Part shown: piece by piece, positions 30,316 to 39,171 of the stretch | Layout: each line of letters begins with the position of its first letter | Position numbering within the stretch: position 1 is the stretch's first letter | Source: Chromobacterium subtsugae | GTDB lineage: Bacteria > Pseudomonadota > Gammaproteobacteria > Burkholderiales > Chromobacteriaceae | Assembly (NCBI RefSeq): GCF_001676875.1 | Contig: NZ_JYKA01000005.1 | Span: 124,001 to 188,000, forward strand | Direction: 5' to 3' | DNA: 64,000 bases | The notes under the pieces: generated by a model | Database searches by the model: none | The model's input: the letters and a program-made list of their open reading frames with translations, nothing else | Told to the model about the DNA's origin: nothing | Translations under genes and position numbers: made by a program

Positions 30316-31734
30316 ATGAAGATTTTCTCCTTGCGCACCAAGGCGTGGCTGGGCTTGGCGATTGGCGGCGCCGCGTTGTTGAGCGGTGTGATCGGGGCCG
30401 AGCAGGCGTATTCGCCCGAAAATAGCGCGGTGGCGGTGGCAGGCAAGGCCGCAAATTCCTGTTTGCCTCAAGAGGGATGGTTTCCCCATCGGCAGACGCT
30501 GGAGCCAAACTCCGGACAGTTCGCTGCCGACGCCAGCAATTGCGCCTTCCATCAATGGTCATGGCAAATGTTTCTGTGGCTGACGCAGGCGCTGCCAGAC
30601 CCAGATCATCAGGGGCAGACTCTGCCGCGTTTCCTTACCTTTCCGGACCCCCGTATCCTGCGAGGCAAGTCCCAGTCATCGGCCGACAGCTTCCTGCCGG
30701 CGCTGAACTTGAAGGATGACAGGCCGCTAGACGAATACCTGCAAGCGGGGCCGGATGGCATGCTGGTCGACCAGAATGGCCGGCTTGTTTACTACTCGAT
30801 GTATCTGAATGATGTTTTCGCCAACTTCGTCAAAGAGCAGGGCCTGAACAGCGCGGAACGCATCCGCGATTTCAATCCGGGCATTAACTATCCGGTAGGA
30901 ACATTGACCTTGAAGGCGGCTTGGAAGGTGCTGTCAAGCGAGGAACAGAAACGCAATGACGTATCCCACAAGTTTTATACGCGAACGGCGGAGGTATATC
31001 CGCTTAAGAAGCGCGGGAAGGGATTCGAATTAGACCGAACTTACCCTCAAGAGGTTGTATTGGCCTTGGTTGGCTTACATGTTGTCGGCACCACGCGGCA
31101 TCACGAAGAAATGATCTGGGCTTCCTTCGAGCATGTCGACAACGCGCCGGATGTCGATGCCGGAGCGATACAAGACCCCAAAACGCCGGTTTCGGACCGG
31201 GACTGGAGTTTTTACGCCAAGAACACGCCGCTTTCCGCTTGCAATCAGAACCTGGCGTCCAGCGGCAAGTTGGAGCTGGATGAGACCCGCCAGACATTCA
31301 CTCCCGTCACGCAGGTGTGCCGGATGTATCCGTACGGCAGCGGTCCGGACAAGCAGCCAGCCAACGCCGCCAATATCAAGGCGCTGAATACCGCGGTGCG
31401 CAATAAGCTCGAGGGGCCGTGGAACAATTATTTCGAAGTCGGGGCCATCTGGTTCGATACCCAGAAGGGTAAGCCGCTGCAAGCAAATTGCAACTTCCAG
31501 CCCGGCGCCAACCAGTGCGGGGTGGTGCTGGCCGGATCCACGAGGTTGTCCAACGCTGCCATCGAAACGTTCACCCAGTCGCAGAGCAGCATGGACAACT
31601 GTTTTGCCTGCCATCAGACCATGCCGCATTACGGCGGACCGGGGCAACAAACCCTGCCTGGGAAGAACCTTAGCATCAGCCACATCATGAACAATCTGTA
31701 TTTCGACCTGCAATCGTCGAAGAAGTCGAACTAA
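30316..31734 (+). CDS. Secreted monohaem cytochrome c-like protein of unknown family
   Basis: 472 residues with an N-terminal Sec-type signal (about 1-30) and a single haem c attachment motif C429-F-A-C-H433 near the C-terminus; M436 or a nearby His could be the distal ligand. The large N-terminal part (30-420) is not recognised. Because the c-type motif needs periplasmic haem attachment, the protein should act in the periplasm or be anchored there. It is the first gene of the oxidase cluster; its stop codon lies inside the ribosome binding site of the LodA-like gene, so the two are cotranscribed. Electron transfer from one of the neighbouring oxidases is a reasonable guess. Confidence 0.75.
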   Translation: MKIFSLRTKAWLGLAIGGAALLSGVIGAEQAYSPENSAVAVAGKAANSCLPQEGWFPHRQTLEPNSGQFAADASNCAFHQWSWQMFLWLTQALPDPDHQGQTLPRFLTFPDPRILRGKSQSSADSFLPALNLKDDRPLDEYLQAGPDGMLVDQNGRLVYYSMYLNDVFANFVKEQGLNSAERIRDFNPGINYPVGTLTLKAAWKVLSSEEQKRNDVSHKFYTRTAEVYPLKKRGKGFELDRTYPQEVVLALVGLHVVGTTRHHEEMIWASFEHVDNAPDVDAGAIQDPKTPVSDRDWSFYAKNTPLSACNQNLASSGKLELDETRQTFTPVTQVCRMYPYGSGPDKQPANAANIKALNTAVRNKLEGPWNNYFEVGAIWFDTQKGKPLQANCNFQPGANQCGVVLAGSTRLSNAAIETFTQSQSSMDNCFACHQTMPHYGGPGQQTLPGKNLSISHIMNNLYFDLQSSKKSN

Positions 31735-31747
31735 GGAGGATGACTTG

Positions 31748-33883
31748 ATGAGCGATTACATTCTGCGGGTGCACCCGGCCATTAATATCGCGCGCGTGGG
31801 GAGCAGCGATGAGTTCTACATTGCGCCAGAAACACCTGCTGGCGAAAGCCTGCCGGATAGCGATCTATTGGGTGGTTTGCCTATCAAGGCCGGCACGGAA
31901 AATACGCCGATCGACGAAAGCGATTTTCGCGACGCGCAAGGGTTGGTCAAGCGGCAGGCGGCGCGTTTTCGCATCTTCGCCTATCTAAAGGGCGAGCATC
32001 TGAATCAGTATCCGATGGGTCCGCAGGCTCAGCCGGTGGAAGTGGTGCTGGGTGCCCGGCTAGGCGCCAAAATAGTGAAGGACATCATTTGGACCGTGCA
32101 TGTGGCGAACAAGAAGCTCAACAACTTCGCCATCGGGAGCGATGGGCTGGATGGCTATGACGATCCAGCCAGCGTGCCGCTGCGCAATGGCTATTATCCC
32201 AATCTGCCGCCCAACTTCCCATTGCTGCCGACGACGAATGGCTCGCCGTATTGGCGCGAAATTCTGAGCAACGCCAAGCGTTGCATGGATTTGGTGATCG
32301 ATCCTGGCCCGCGCAGCATCAGCGCCTTTCATGATCAAGGCAAAACCAAGGCCTTTTCGAAGCGTGAACGCGCCTGTTTTGCCGATGGCAAGGGCAATAT
32401 CCAGTTTTTGGATTACCCGCAACATTTTCCCGATGATGCCCACCCGTATCTGGAGCAGCCCTTGGGGCCGATCGCCTCCCTGGGGGAGTTGCGAGTCGAT
32501 GCCCAAGGGCGCTTGCTCGTCACCGGGGGTTTTGGCCATACGGCGGGGGTAAAGCTATCGGCAACGGGGCTGCCACCAAGCCTGGCCAACTCAACCGAGA
32601 ATGGACTGTGGTTTGACGATACGTCAGATGGCCCGGTCAATGCGGTGGTGGTGTTCGATGATGGAAGCTGCGAGGCCCATGGTGCCTGGGTGGTGACTGG
32701 CGATCCCGGCTATGCGCCGCAAATCCGCAATGTCGTGTCCGCCTGGGACGATATTTTCGACATGTGGGTGCGTGAACTCGATTTGATGCCGAGCCTCTAC
32801 CGTGGTAACGCATTCAACCATGGCGAGTATCAGCCCTGTTTCCGCCATCAGGTGCAGCCTATTTTCCGGGCGGCCATGTTGCAGCGTTGGGGCACCAATT
32901 TACCGAACCATGTTGTGAATGCCCATGATGGGGTGGGCGCCATTCAGCCCACGACGGATCCCGGCGCGATCATTCAGGACTTGGAAAAACTGATCCGCAA
33001 TCCGGAAGGCTCGCCCCAGGAAATGCAAACGGGCCGGCCGCTGATGCCCTTGTCTTTGGGCGACGCTCGCAAGAGCTTCCTGACAGTGACCCGCAGCCAA
33101 TATTTCTTTTTGCAGTGTTGGCACAAACAGCAGTTTTCGGCCGAAGACGCGATGCCCTTGAGCGTGGGAGAGAAACTGGACTATGCCGCGCTGGCCAACT
33201 GTTTGGGCGGCCGTTACAGCCCGGGCATCGAGGTGTCTTTCCCGGTGCGGGACCGCAATCTGTACATCCAGAATTGGCGCGAGCGCGACTGCGGCCCCTT
33301 CCGTATCAATCAGGCTCGGATCGATTACGCCAACATCGACAGCGGCGAGCCTGTGCTGCGTTGCGGCTATGTGCCGCGGCAAATCGGAGCGGTGGAGCCG
33401 GGCGATCTTTCCAAGTTCATGTCGGTGCCTTGGCATACCGATTACAACTCCTGCGCAGTCCACCTGCCCAAGCCGAATCCCATCAATGTAGATGGCAACG
33501 GCACTCCATACCCTAACAATGTGCTGTTCTGGTCGTGGCCGGCGCAGCGCCCGGTGCAGGTGTTTCCCAAGTCCAGTTGCGATTACGACCCGGCAACGGG
33601 AACCTGGAAATTGGGCAATCAGGTGTTTTCCATCCGCGGAGTCGGAACCGAGACGGAATACCCGGCCAGAGCGGGCAGCTTCCGAGAGCATGCAGATTAT
33701 ATGCGGCAATGGAACAAGACCGGCTTTGTGATCCAAGGCTTGCAGATTCCATCCGCGCAGGGAGGCAGCTATGGCGGCAAGCTGTTCCTGGAGGTGTCCA
33801 GCCAGTGGGGCCCGGAGGAGGGACCGCCAGTGCAGCCGTTTCCTACGGCTTCCGTGCCGCCTGAGCCTGAGGGGAAGGTTTGA
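31748..33883 (+). CDS. LodA-like quinoprotein amino-acid oxidase (CTQ cofactor family)
   Basis: 711-residue member of the LodA/GoxA family (L-lysine epsilon-oxidase, glycine oxidase), which use a cysteine tryptophylquinone cofactor made from their own Cys and Trp. The family opening ILRVHPAINIARVGSSDEF is at residues 4-22. The likely cofactor residues are C485 (motif NCLGGRYSPGIE) and W562 (motif VPWHTDYNSC), followed by the conserved WSWPAQRPVQVF. No signal peptide. ATG 31748 follows AAGGAGG. Members oxidise free amino acids to aldehyde or keto products with NH3 and H2O2, and some act as antimicrobials. Which amino acid is used cannot be read from the sequence. Confidence 0.88.
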   Translation: MSDYILRVHPAINIARVGSSDEFYIAPETPAGESLPDSDLLGGLPIKAGTENTPIDESDFRDAQGLVKRQAARFRIFAYLKGEHLNQYPMGPQAQPVEVVLGARLGAKIVKDIIWTVHVANKKLNNFAIGSDGLDGYDDPASVPLRNGYYPNLPPNFPLLPTTNGSPYWREILSNAKRCMDLVIDPGPRSISAFHDQGKTKAFSKRERACFADGKGNIQFLDYPQHFPDDAHPYLEQPLGPIASLGELRVDAQGRLLVTGGFGHTAGVKLSATGLPPSLANSTENGLWFDDTSDGPVNAVVVFDDGSCEAHGAWVVTGDPGYAPQIRNVVSAWDDIFDMWVRELDLMPSLYRGNAFNHGEYQPCFRHQVQPIFRAAMLQRWGTNLPNHVVNAHDGVGAIQPTTDPGAIIQDLEKLIRNPEGSPQEMQTGRPLMPLSLGDARKSFLTVTRSQYFFLQCWHKQQFSAEDAMPLSVGEKLDYAALANCLGGRYSPGIEVSFPVRDRNLYIQNWRERDCGPFRINQARIDYANIDSGEPVLRCGYVPRQIGAVEPGDLSKFMSVPWHTDYNSCAVHLPKPNPINVDGNGTPYPNNVLFWSWPAQRPVQVFPKSSCDYDPATGTWKLGNQVFSIRGVGTETEYPARAGSFREHADYMRQWNKTGFVIQGLQIPSAQGGSYGGKLFLEVSSQWGPEEGPPVQPFPTASVPPEPEGKV

Positions 33884-35067
33884 CGACGCGGAGCCTGGCG
33901 CTGCAAACATGCGATGTGGCGGAAGCGGAAGCCGTCCGTGTCGCGGTCATCGGCGCAGGCGTGGCAGGCTGCGCCGCTTCCCTCAGCTTGCTGGCTTGCG
34001 GCGTGGATGGGGTGCTGATGCTGGACAGCGACTCAGGCGGGAGGGCGGATCGGGTAGGAGAGTGCCTGCCGCCTTCGTGCGCGCCGATTTTGCAAAGCCT
34101 GGGTGTGTGGAATGACTTTCTGGCCCAGGGGCACTTGCCCAGTGTGGGCAGCGCTGCGTGCTGGGGGCGAGACGGCTGGGGCTTCAATGATTTCCTGATT
34201 GATCCGCACCGTTGCGGCTGGCATTTGGATCGCCAGTCTTTCGACGCGAGCATGTTGGCGGCGGCACAACAGCGCGGTGCCCGCTTATGGAAGGGGTGCC
34301 GCTTGCGCGGCTTGGCGCGGCGCGACACCGGTGGCTGGCTGCTGGATTTGGAGAGGGAAGGCCAGGCGCTCCTGCAACGGGCGGACTTTGTGCTGGATGC
34401 CAGCGGGGCCGCCGCCGTCGTGGCGAGACGCCTTGGCGTGATGCGCAACGAAATAGACTGCCTGAACGTGTCATATGCCTATTTGCACTGTGATGATGCC
34501 ATGGCCTTTCCCGCGCGCTCCTGGCTGGAGGCGGTGGAAAATGGCTGGTGGTACGCGGCTGGCGTGCCGGGCGGCAGGATAGTCGCGGCTTATGCGACGG
34601 ACCGCAAAAATCCCGCAAAGCCGCAAGGCCCGGTGGCGTGGATGGCGGCATTGCAAAGCACCCGCCATCTATGGCCGGTCATGCTGCGCGCGCGTCCCGC
34701 CTCCATGCCGGGCGCGGTGCGGGTGGCGGCCGCGCCCAGCGCCATTCTGAGCAATGTGGCGGGCCGGGACTGGTTGGCCGTGGGCGATGCGGCGTGCAGC
34801 TATGACCCATTGACGGCGCATGGCATTTTGAAAGCCTTGCAAGACGGAGAGGCTGCGGGGCGGGCGGTGGCGAATGATTTGGGTGGAAATCCCCAGGCCA
34901 TGCACGATTACCAGAATGGCATTTTCACCCGCTTTTCCGACTACTTGCGCTTGCGAAACCGTTTGTACAGCGAAGAGGCGCGCTGGCGGCATATGGATTT
35001 CTGGGCGCGGCCCTTGACGCAAGCGGCGCGGGGCGCTGGCGGCGGACCGGGCGCGGCTGTGGATTGA
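33880..35067 (+). CDS. LodB-like FAD-dependent oxidoreductase (quinone-cofactor maturation partner)
   Basis: 395-residue flavoprotein of the tryptophan-halogenase/geranylgeranyl-reductase-like group. The FAD motif GAGVAGCAASLSL is near residues 26-38 and the second flavin motif VGDAACSYDPLTAHGI is near 300. In Marinomonas, LodB is needed to form the CTQ cofactor in LodA; the gene overlaps the LodA-like stop codon, which fits the same role. The start is uncertain: TTG 33880 overlaps the upstream stop, and GTG 33916 is a possible alternative. Confidence 0.85.
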   Translation: MTTRSLALQTCDVAEAEAVRVAVIGAGVAGCAASLSLLACGVDGVLMLDSDSGGRADRVGECLPPSCAPILQSLGVWNDFLAQGHLPSVGSAACWGRDGWGFNDFLIDPHRCGWHLDRQSFDASMLAAAQQRGARLWKGCRLRGLARRDTGGWLLDLEREGQALLQRADFVLDASGAAAVVARRLGVMRNEIDCLNVSYAYLHCDDAMAFPARSWLEAVENGWWYAAGVPGGRIVAAYATDRKNPAKPQGPVAWMAALQSTRHLWPVMLRARPASMPGAVRVAAAPSAILSNVAGRDWLAVGDAACSYDPLTAHGILKALQDGEAAGRAVANDLGGNPQAMHDYQNGIFTRFSDYLRLRNRLYSEEARWRHMDFWARPLTQAARGAGGGPGAAVD

Positions 35068-35159
35068 CACCAATGGCGCCTCTGATCGGATGGAGCGCCT
35101 ATTGATGGTCGACGAGTTTGCGCTGCGCCGTTGGGCGCAGCTTTTCAGCGGAGGAAAAT

Positions 35160-37345
35160 ATGCAGCACATCGCAAGCAAACGGGTTATCACTCGACTGGC
35201 CGCCGCCGCTCAAGGCGTGCTCATGTTGGGATGGGCCGTGCTGGCGGCAGCGGAACCGCTGCCTGATCCCACGGCAATCGCGGATCCGCCACCGCTGCAC
35301 CCCCGCGATCTATCCGAGCCTAAGCCTAAAAAGGGGACGCTGCAGCTGCAGAACTTCATGTCCCTCCCAGCTTTGTCGAAATCGGAGTCTGGCGTATTTG
35401 ACAAGCCGGAATTCCTGACTCCTGATACTGTGGATCTGGATTTGGAAGTTGCGATGCTGAGTGGAAAGATACGCAATCCATCGGCAGACAAAGAGGGAGA
35501 GGCGCATTTTGACCGCGTCCTGCTGCGCGGCTACCGCCCCTGGTGCGATCCTGGAGAGAATGGAAAGCCATGCCGGGCATCACGGGTCACCAAGTCATTC
35601 ATCGCGCCTTTGATCCAGGCCCATCCGGGTCAAACGGTTCGAATCACGCTGCACAATGATCTGCCGCCTGATCCGAGTTGCGTTTCTCAAGGGGGGAGCG
35701 CGAATAAGCCGCACTGCTTCAATGGCACCAATTTGCACACTCACGGCTTATGGATCAATCCGGCCGGCAATAGCGACAATGTGCTGCTCGCCATTCACCC
35801 CGGGGTGGCTTTTCAGTACGAGTACAACATCCCGTTGGAGCATCCGGCTGGAACCTACTGGTATCACACGCATCTGCATGGATCAACGGCGCTGCAAGTG
35901 TCCAGCGGCATGGCAGGTGCTTTAATCATTCGCGGCAACAGGCAGCCTCAACTGGATGGAAATCAGGCCAATTCCAGTCAGAAGAATTCACATGTCCATG
36001 GAGATCTAGACACGTTGTTGGTGTCAAGAGATAAAGATCAGTTCCAGGAGCATACCTTTGTCTTTCAGCAAATCCAATATGCTTGCCGTGGAAAAGATAG
36101 AAAAATAAAACCAAAAACGATGAGGAAGGCGGGCCTTATCGTTGTGATGATGGCGATATTGGGCAGGTTGATGGTTACGATCTGTTCGGTCCTGGTCGGT
36201 GGGAAAAGTCTGGCCGTTATACCAGTATAAACGGAGTGGTGATGGGCAAACTCCAGAATGCGAAGGTAGGTAAGGTGCAGCGCTGGAGAATGATACATGG
36301 CGGTGTGAGAGATACCATTGCTTTGGAAATTCGGCGCCGCGAACCCATTTCCAATGAAAGCGCGCAGAGTATTTCTGGACTTACGGCGGAACAGACTCAG
36401 GACTATGTCAATAAAGAGTGCACCGGCGAGCCCATCCCCTTCACTTTGGTGGCCGCGGATGGTTTGACTATGGCGCAAGCCATGCAGAAGAAGCGGCTAG
36501 TTTTCCAGCCTGGGTACCGCTGGGACGCTTTGATGGTTTTTCCGCAAGCTGGTGATTATTGCCTAATTAACAAAGTAGGCCGCTCCAATATTGACCTGGT
36601 TCAGCCTTACACAAGACTGCTGGGCATGATCCATGTCAATGCAGCAAATATGCCAGTTGTGCCCGATGACATCGATGGCAGCATCAAGCGCCATCTGCAA
36701 AATCTGTTGATCAAAGCTGCGCAAGATAACTACCGCTCCGCCGTAGCAAAGTTGGTGGTGGCGGATCTGCGGAATGATATGAAGCTAACCCGCTTTGTGC
36801 CGCATGCGGATATCCAGGACTCGGAATTGACTGGCCAGCAGCGACTGGCATTTAACATAGACACCCAGTCTGTGAAAGGCCAGTCATTCTATCAGATTGA
36901 TGGCAAGCCCTACGATGGCGGAAGAATAGACCGTACTCTCCCATTGGGTGGCGTGGACGAATGGACGCTGACGTCGGACTTTGCCAGCCATCCCTTTCAC
37001 ATTCATGTCAATCCATTCCAAATAGTCAAAATTATCAATCCGAAAGGTCAAGATATTAGCGGGCCAATGCCACAAGCTGATGACGACGACGATCAGTATC
37101 ATGGCATGAAAGGGATGTGGAAAGACACGCTGTGGATCAAGAGCCTGTTTGACGGCACTTCCGGGGGTGAAAAGGATGCGGCGGCGGGAAGATACACCTT
37201 TATAGTGCGCACCCGTTACCAGCGTTATGTCGGAGATTTTGTGCTGCATTGCCACATTTTGGACCATGAGGATCAGGGCATGATGCAGAATGTGCGCATC
37301 GTTTTGCCGGATGCCCAAGGAAATCTGACAGCAGGCCATCATTAG
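35160..37345 (+). pseudogene. Multicopper oxidase gene split by a one-base frameshift
   Basis: All four copper-binding signatures of a multicopper oxidase are present, but in two frames. The 5' part (35160-36230 if read straight) has a signal-like N-terminus, N-L-H193-T-H195-G and YWYH236-T-H238-LHG. The 3' part (readable from the A-run at 36113 to 37345) has HPFHIHVN and the type 1/type 3 motif HCHILDHEDQGMM. Moving to the -1 frame within AAAAA at 36113-36117 restores a continuous protein of about 728 residues with the family's FGPGRWEKSGRYTSINGVV. One missing A in the run explains it. It may be a real mutation, a sequencing error in a homopolymer, or slippage. Such oxidases couple substrate or Cu(I) oxidation to O2 reduction; the substrate is unknown. 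Local base composition is AT-rich. Confidence 0.85.
36113..36117 (+). other. Frameshift site in the multicopper oxidase gene (A5 run)
   Basis: The 0 frame reads CCA AAA ACG and runs into a stop at 36228-36230; the -1 frame reads AAA AAC GAT GAG and continues as conserved oxidase sequence, while upstream that frame is closed by a TAA near 36105. The crossing point must therefore lie in this A/T-rich stretch. Confidence 0.85.
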
Positions 37346-37422
37346 CAATGGACTGAGAGCCGTCTCAATTAATTTTCTAAGTGATTATCCTGAAGCATCA
37401 GCAAGCAACTTAAGGAAAATAT

Positions 37423-39168
37423 ATGAGCAATTTATATCTGGACACTGCCATTGTCGGTGGTGGCGCTTCTGGCGCGTATAGCGCTTGGCGTTTGCAGCAA
37501 GCTTATGGCGAGGAGCGTAAAATCGCCTTGTTTGAATACAGCAACCGCATTGGCGGACGACTATATACGGTGACTATGCCAGGCCTGCCCAATGTCAAGG
37601 CAGAAGTGGGCGGCATGCGTTATATTCCGGATCAGCACTATATGGTTGCCAATCTCATCGGCCACCTTGGTCTTGCCACCAAGCCCTTTCCGATGGGGGA
37701 GCCTGCGCCGGTCGGGTCCAGCTGCAATATATTTTATTTGCGCGGCAAGCACTTCCGTCTGCACGAATTGTCCGATCCGGAGAAGGTCCCTTACAACCTT
37801 TCCTGGTCGGAGCGCGGCCTTGGGCCGACGAATCTGCAAGTGCAAGTGATGAATTATATTTACCCCAATATGCAGAATCTGTCACTGTGTCAGCAGATGC
37901 AGGTTAAGGCGTATGGCAAGCACCTCTGGCAGTACGGTTTCTGGGATCTGATGTTCCGCGCTCTGTCCAATGAAGGCTATCAATTCATGAAGGATGCGGG
38001 CGGATATGATGCCAATGTGGCGAATGCCAATGCGGTGACTCAATTGCCGGCGACGGAATATAGCGACAGCACGATATTTCTGACCTTGAAGGATGGCTAC
38101 GATCAGCTGCCGATTCGCTTGGCGCAGGCATTCAATCATGAACTCCCGGGCCTGGCTCCCAAGGGAGAGCGGATTTACATGAATCATTGCCTCACCGAGA
38201 TTCATGAAAACACTGGCGAATATCGCTACAAGCTGGTTTTCCGTCCGACCAAGGTGCAGCAGCATGAGGGCGGGCTGCGTTCTTTGCTTGATCATGGCGC
38301 CGACCCCATCGTTGTCTATGCCAAGCACATCGTGCTTGCGATGCCGCGCCGCTCGCTTGAACTGATCAAGTCTGATTTCTTTTTTAGCGATCCTTGGCTG
38401 AAAGAAAATCTGAAGTCGGTGCTGATCCAACCGGCGTTCAAGCTATTCCTGGCCTACGAGCGCCCCTGGTGGCGTTCGCTCGGCCTGGTGGCTGGCCGCT
38501 CGGTCACGGACCTGCCCATCCGCCAAGTCTATTACTTCGGCACGGAAAGCGAGCAGGACGGCGGGCAGCCTTGGCTGAACTCCTTGCTGATGGCGTCATA
38601 CAACGACATCAGCACGGTGCCGTTTTGGAAGGGGCTGGAAGCGGGGCCTGCGTTCAACGGTTATCGTCCGGACTGCATCGAAGCAGACAGCAGCAATGTT
38701 GTTCCGCAGATGGAACATGTGGCTACCGAGGAAATGGTATTTGTCGCGAACAAGCAAGTGGCGGAAGTGCATGCCCAGCAGCAGATTCCGAGCCCGTATT
38801 CCGCCGTGTACCATGACTGGAGCGACGACCCCTATGGCGGCGGTTGGCATGAGTGGAAGGCGAATTACCGGCTGGACCAGATCATGTGGCAAATGCTCAA
38901 GCCGGTTGATGCGCACAATATTTTCATCGTCGGCGAGGCGTATTCCATAGGCCAAGGTTGGGTTGAAGGGGCGCTGTGCACCGCAGAGCAGATGCTGGAA
39001 AAGCATTTCCAGCTGAAGCGGCCAGGCTGGCTGAAAGAAGGCTATGAGCTGATGCCTGTGCCGGAGGGTGGCTGCGGCGAGTTGTGCGGCTGCATCCCGG
39101 CCAGCGCCATGGGGTCGACGCTTGAGGCTATCACGCCGAACTGTCTCAAGTGCGCGCAGGAGGGCTAA
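37423..39168 (+). CDS. FAD-dependent amine/L-amino-acid oxidase with cysteine-rich C-terminus
   Basis: 581-residue flavin amine oxidase family protein. The dinucleotide motif GGGASG is at residues 12-17, NRIGGRLYT and EVGGMRYI follow, and the C-terminal flavin motif GEAYSIGQGWVEGAL is near 505-520. No signal peptide. The C-terminal tail carries five cysteines (C551, C555, C557, C574, C577) that are not part of the usual fold and could bind metal or form disulfides. ATG 37423 follows AAGGA. L-amino-acid oxidases release the 2-oxo acid, NH3 and H2O2; the next gene encodes an enzyme that would decarboxylate that 2-oxo acid. Too long to be the violacein enzyme VioA (about 420). Confidence 0.85.
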   Translation: MSNLYLDTAIVGGGASGAYSAWRLQQAYGEERKIALFEYSNRIGGRLYTVTMPGLPNVKAEVGGMRYIPDQHYMVANLIGHLGLATKPFPMGEPAPVGSSCNIFYLRGKHFRLHELSDPEKVPYNLSWSERGLGPTNLQVQVMNYIYPNMQNLSLCQQMQVKAYGKHLWQYGFWDLMFRALSNEGYQFMKDAGGYDANVANANAVTQLPATEYSDSTIFLTLKDGYDQLPIRLAQAFNHELPGLAPKGERIYMNHCLTEIHENTGEYRYKLVFRPTKVQQHEGGLRSLLDHGADPIVVYAKHIVLAMPRRSLELIKSDFFFSDPWLKENLKSVLIQPAFKLFLAYERPWWRSLGLVAGRSVTDLPIRQVYYFGTESEQDGGQPWLNSLLMASYNDISTVPFWKGLEAGPAFNGYRPDCIEADSSNVVPQMEHVATEEMVFVANKQVAEVHAQQQIPSPYSAVYHDWSDDPYGGGWHEWKANYRLDQIMWQMLKPVDAHNIFIVGEAYSIGQGWVEGALCTAEQMLEKHFQLKRPGWLKEGYELMPVPEGGCGELCGCIPASAMGSTLEAITPNCLKCAQEG

Positions 39169-39171
39169 GCG

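Noticed and set aside
36236-37345. Separate second multicopper oxidase gene starting at 36236
   Set aside because: It has only the C-terminal copper motifs, and conserved sequence continues upstream of the putative start in the same frame to the A-run, so it is the 3' half of one broken gene.
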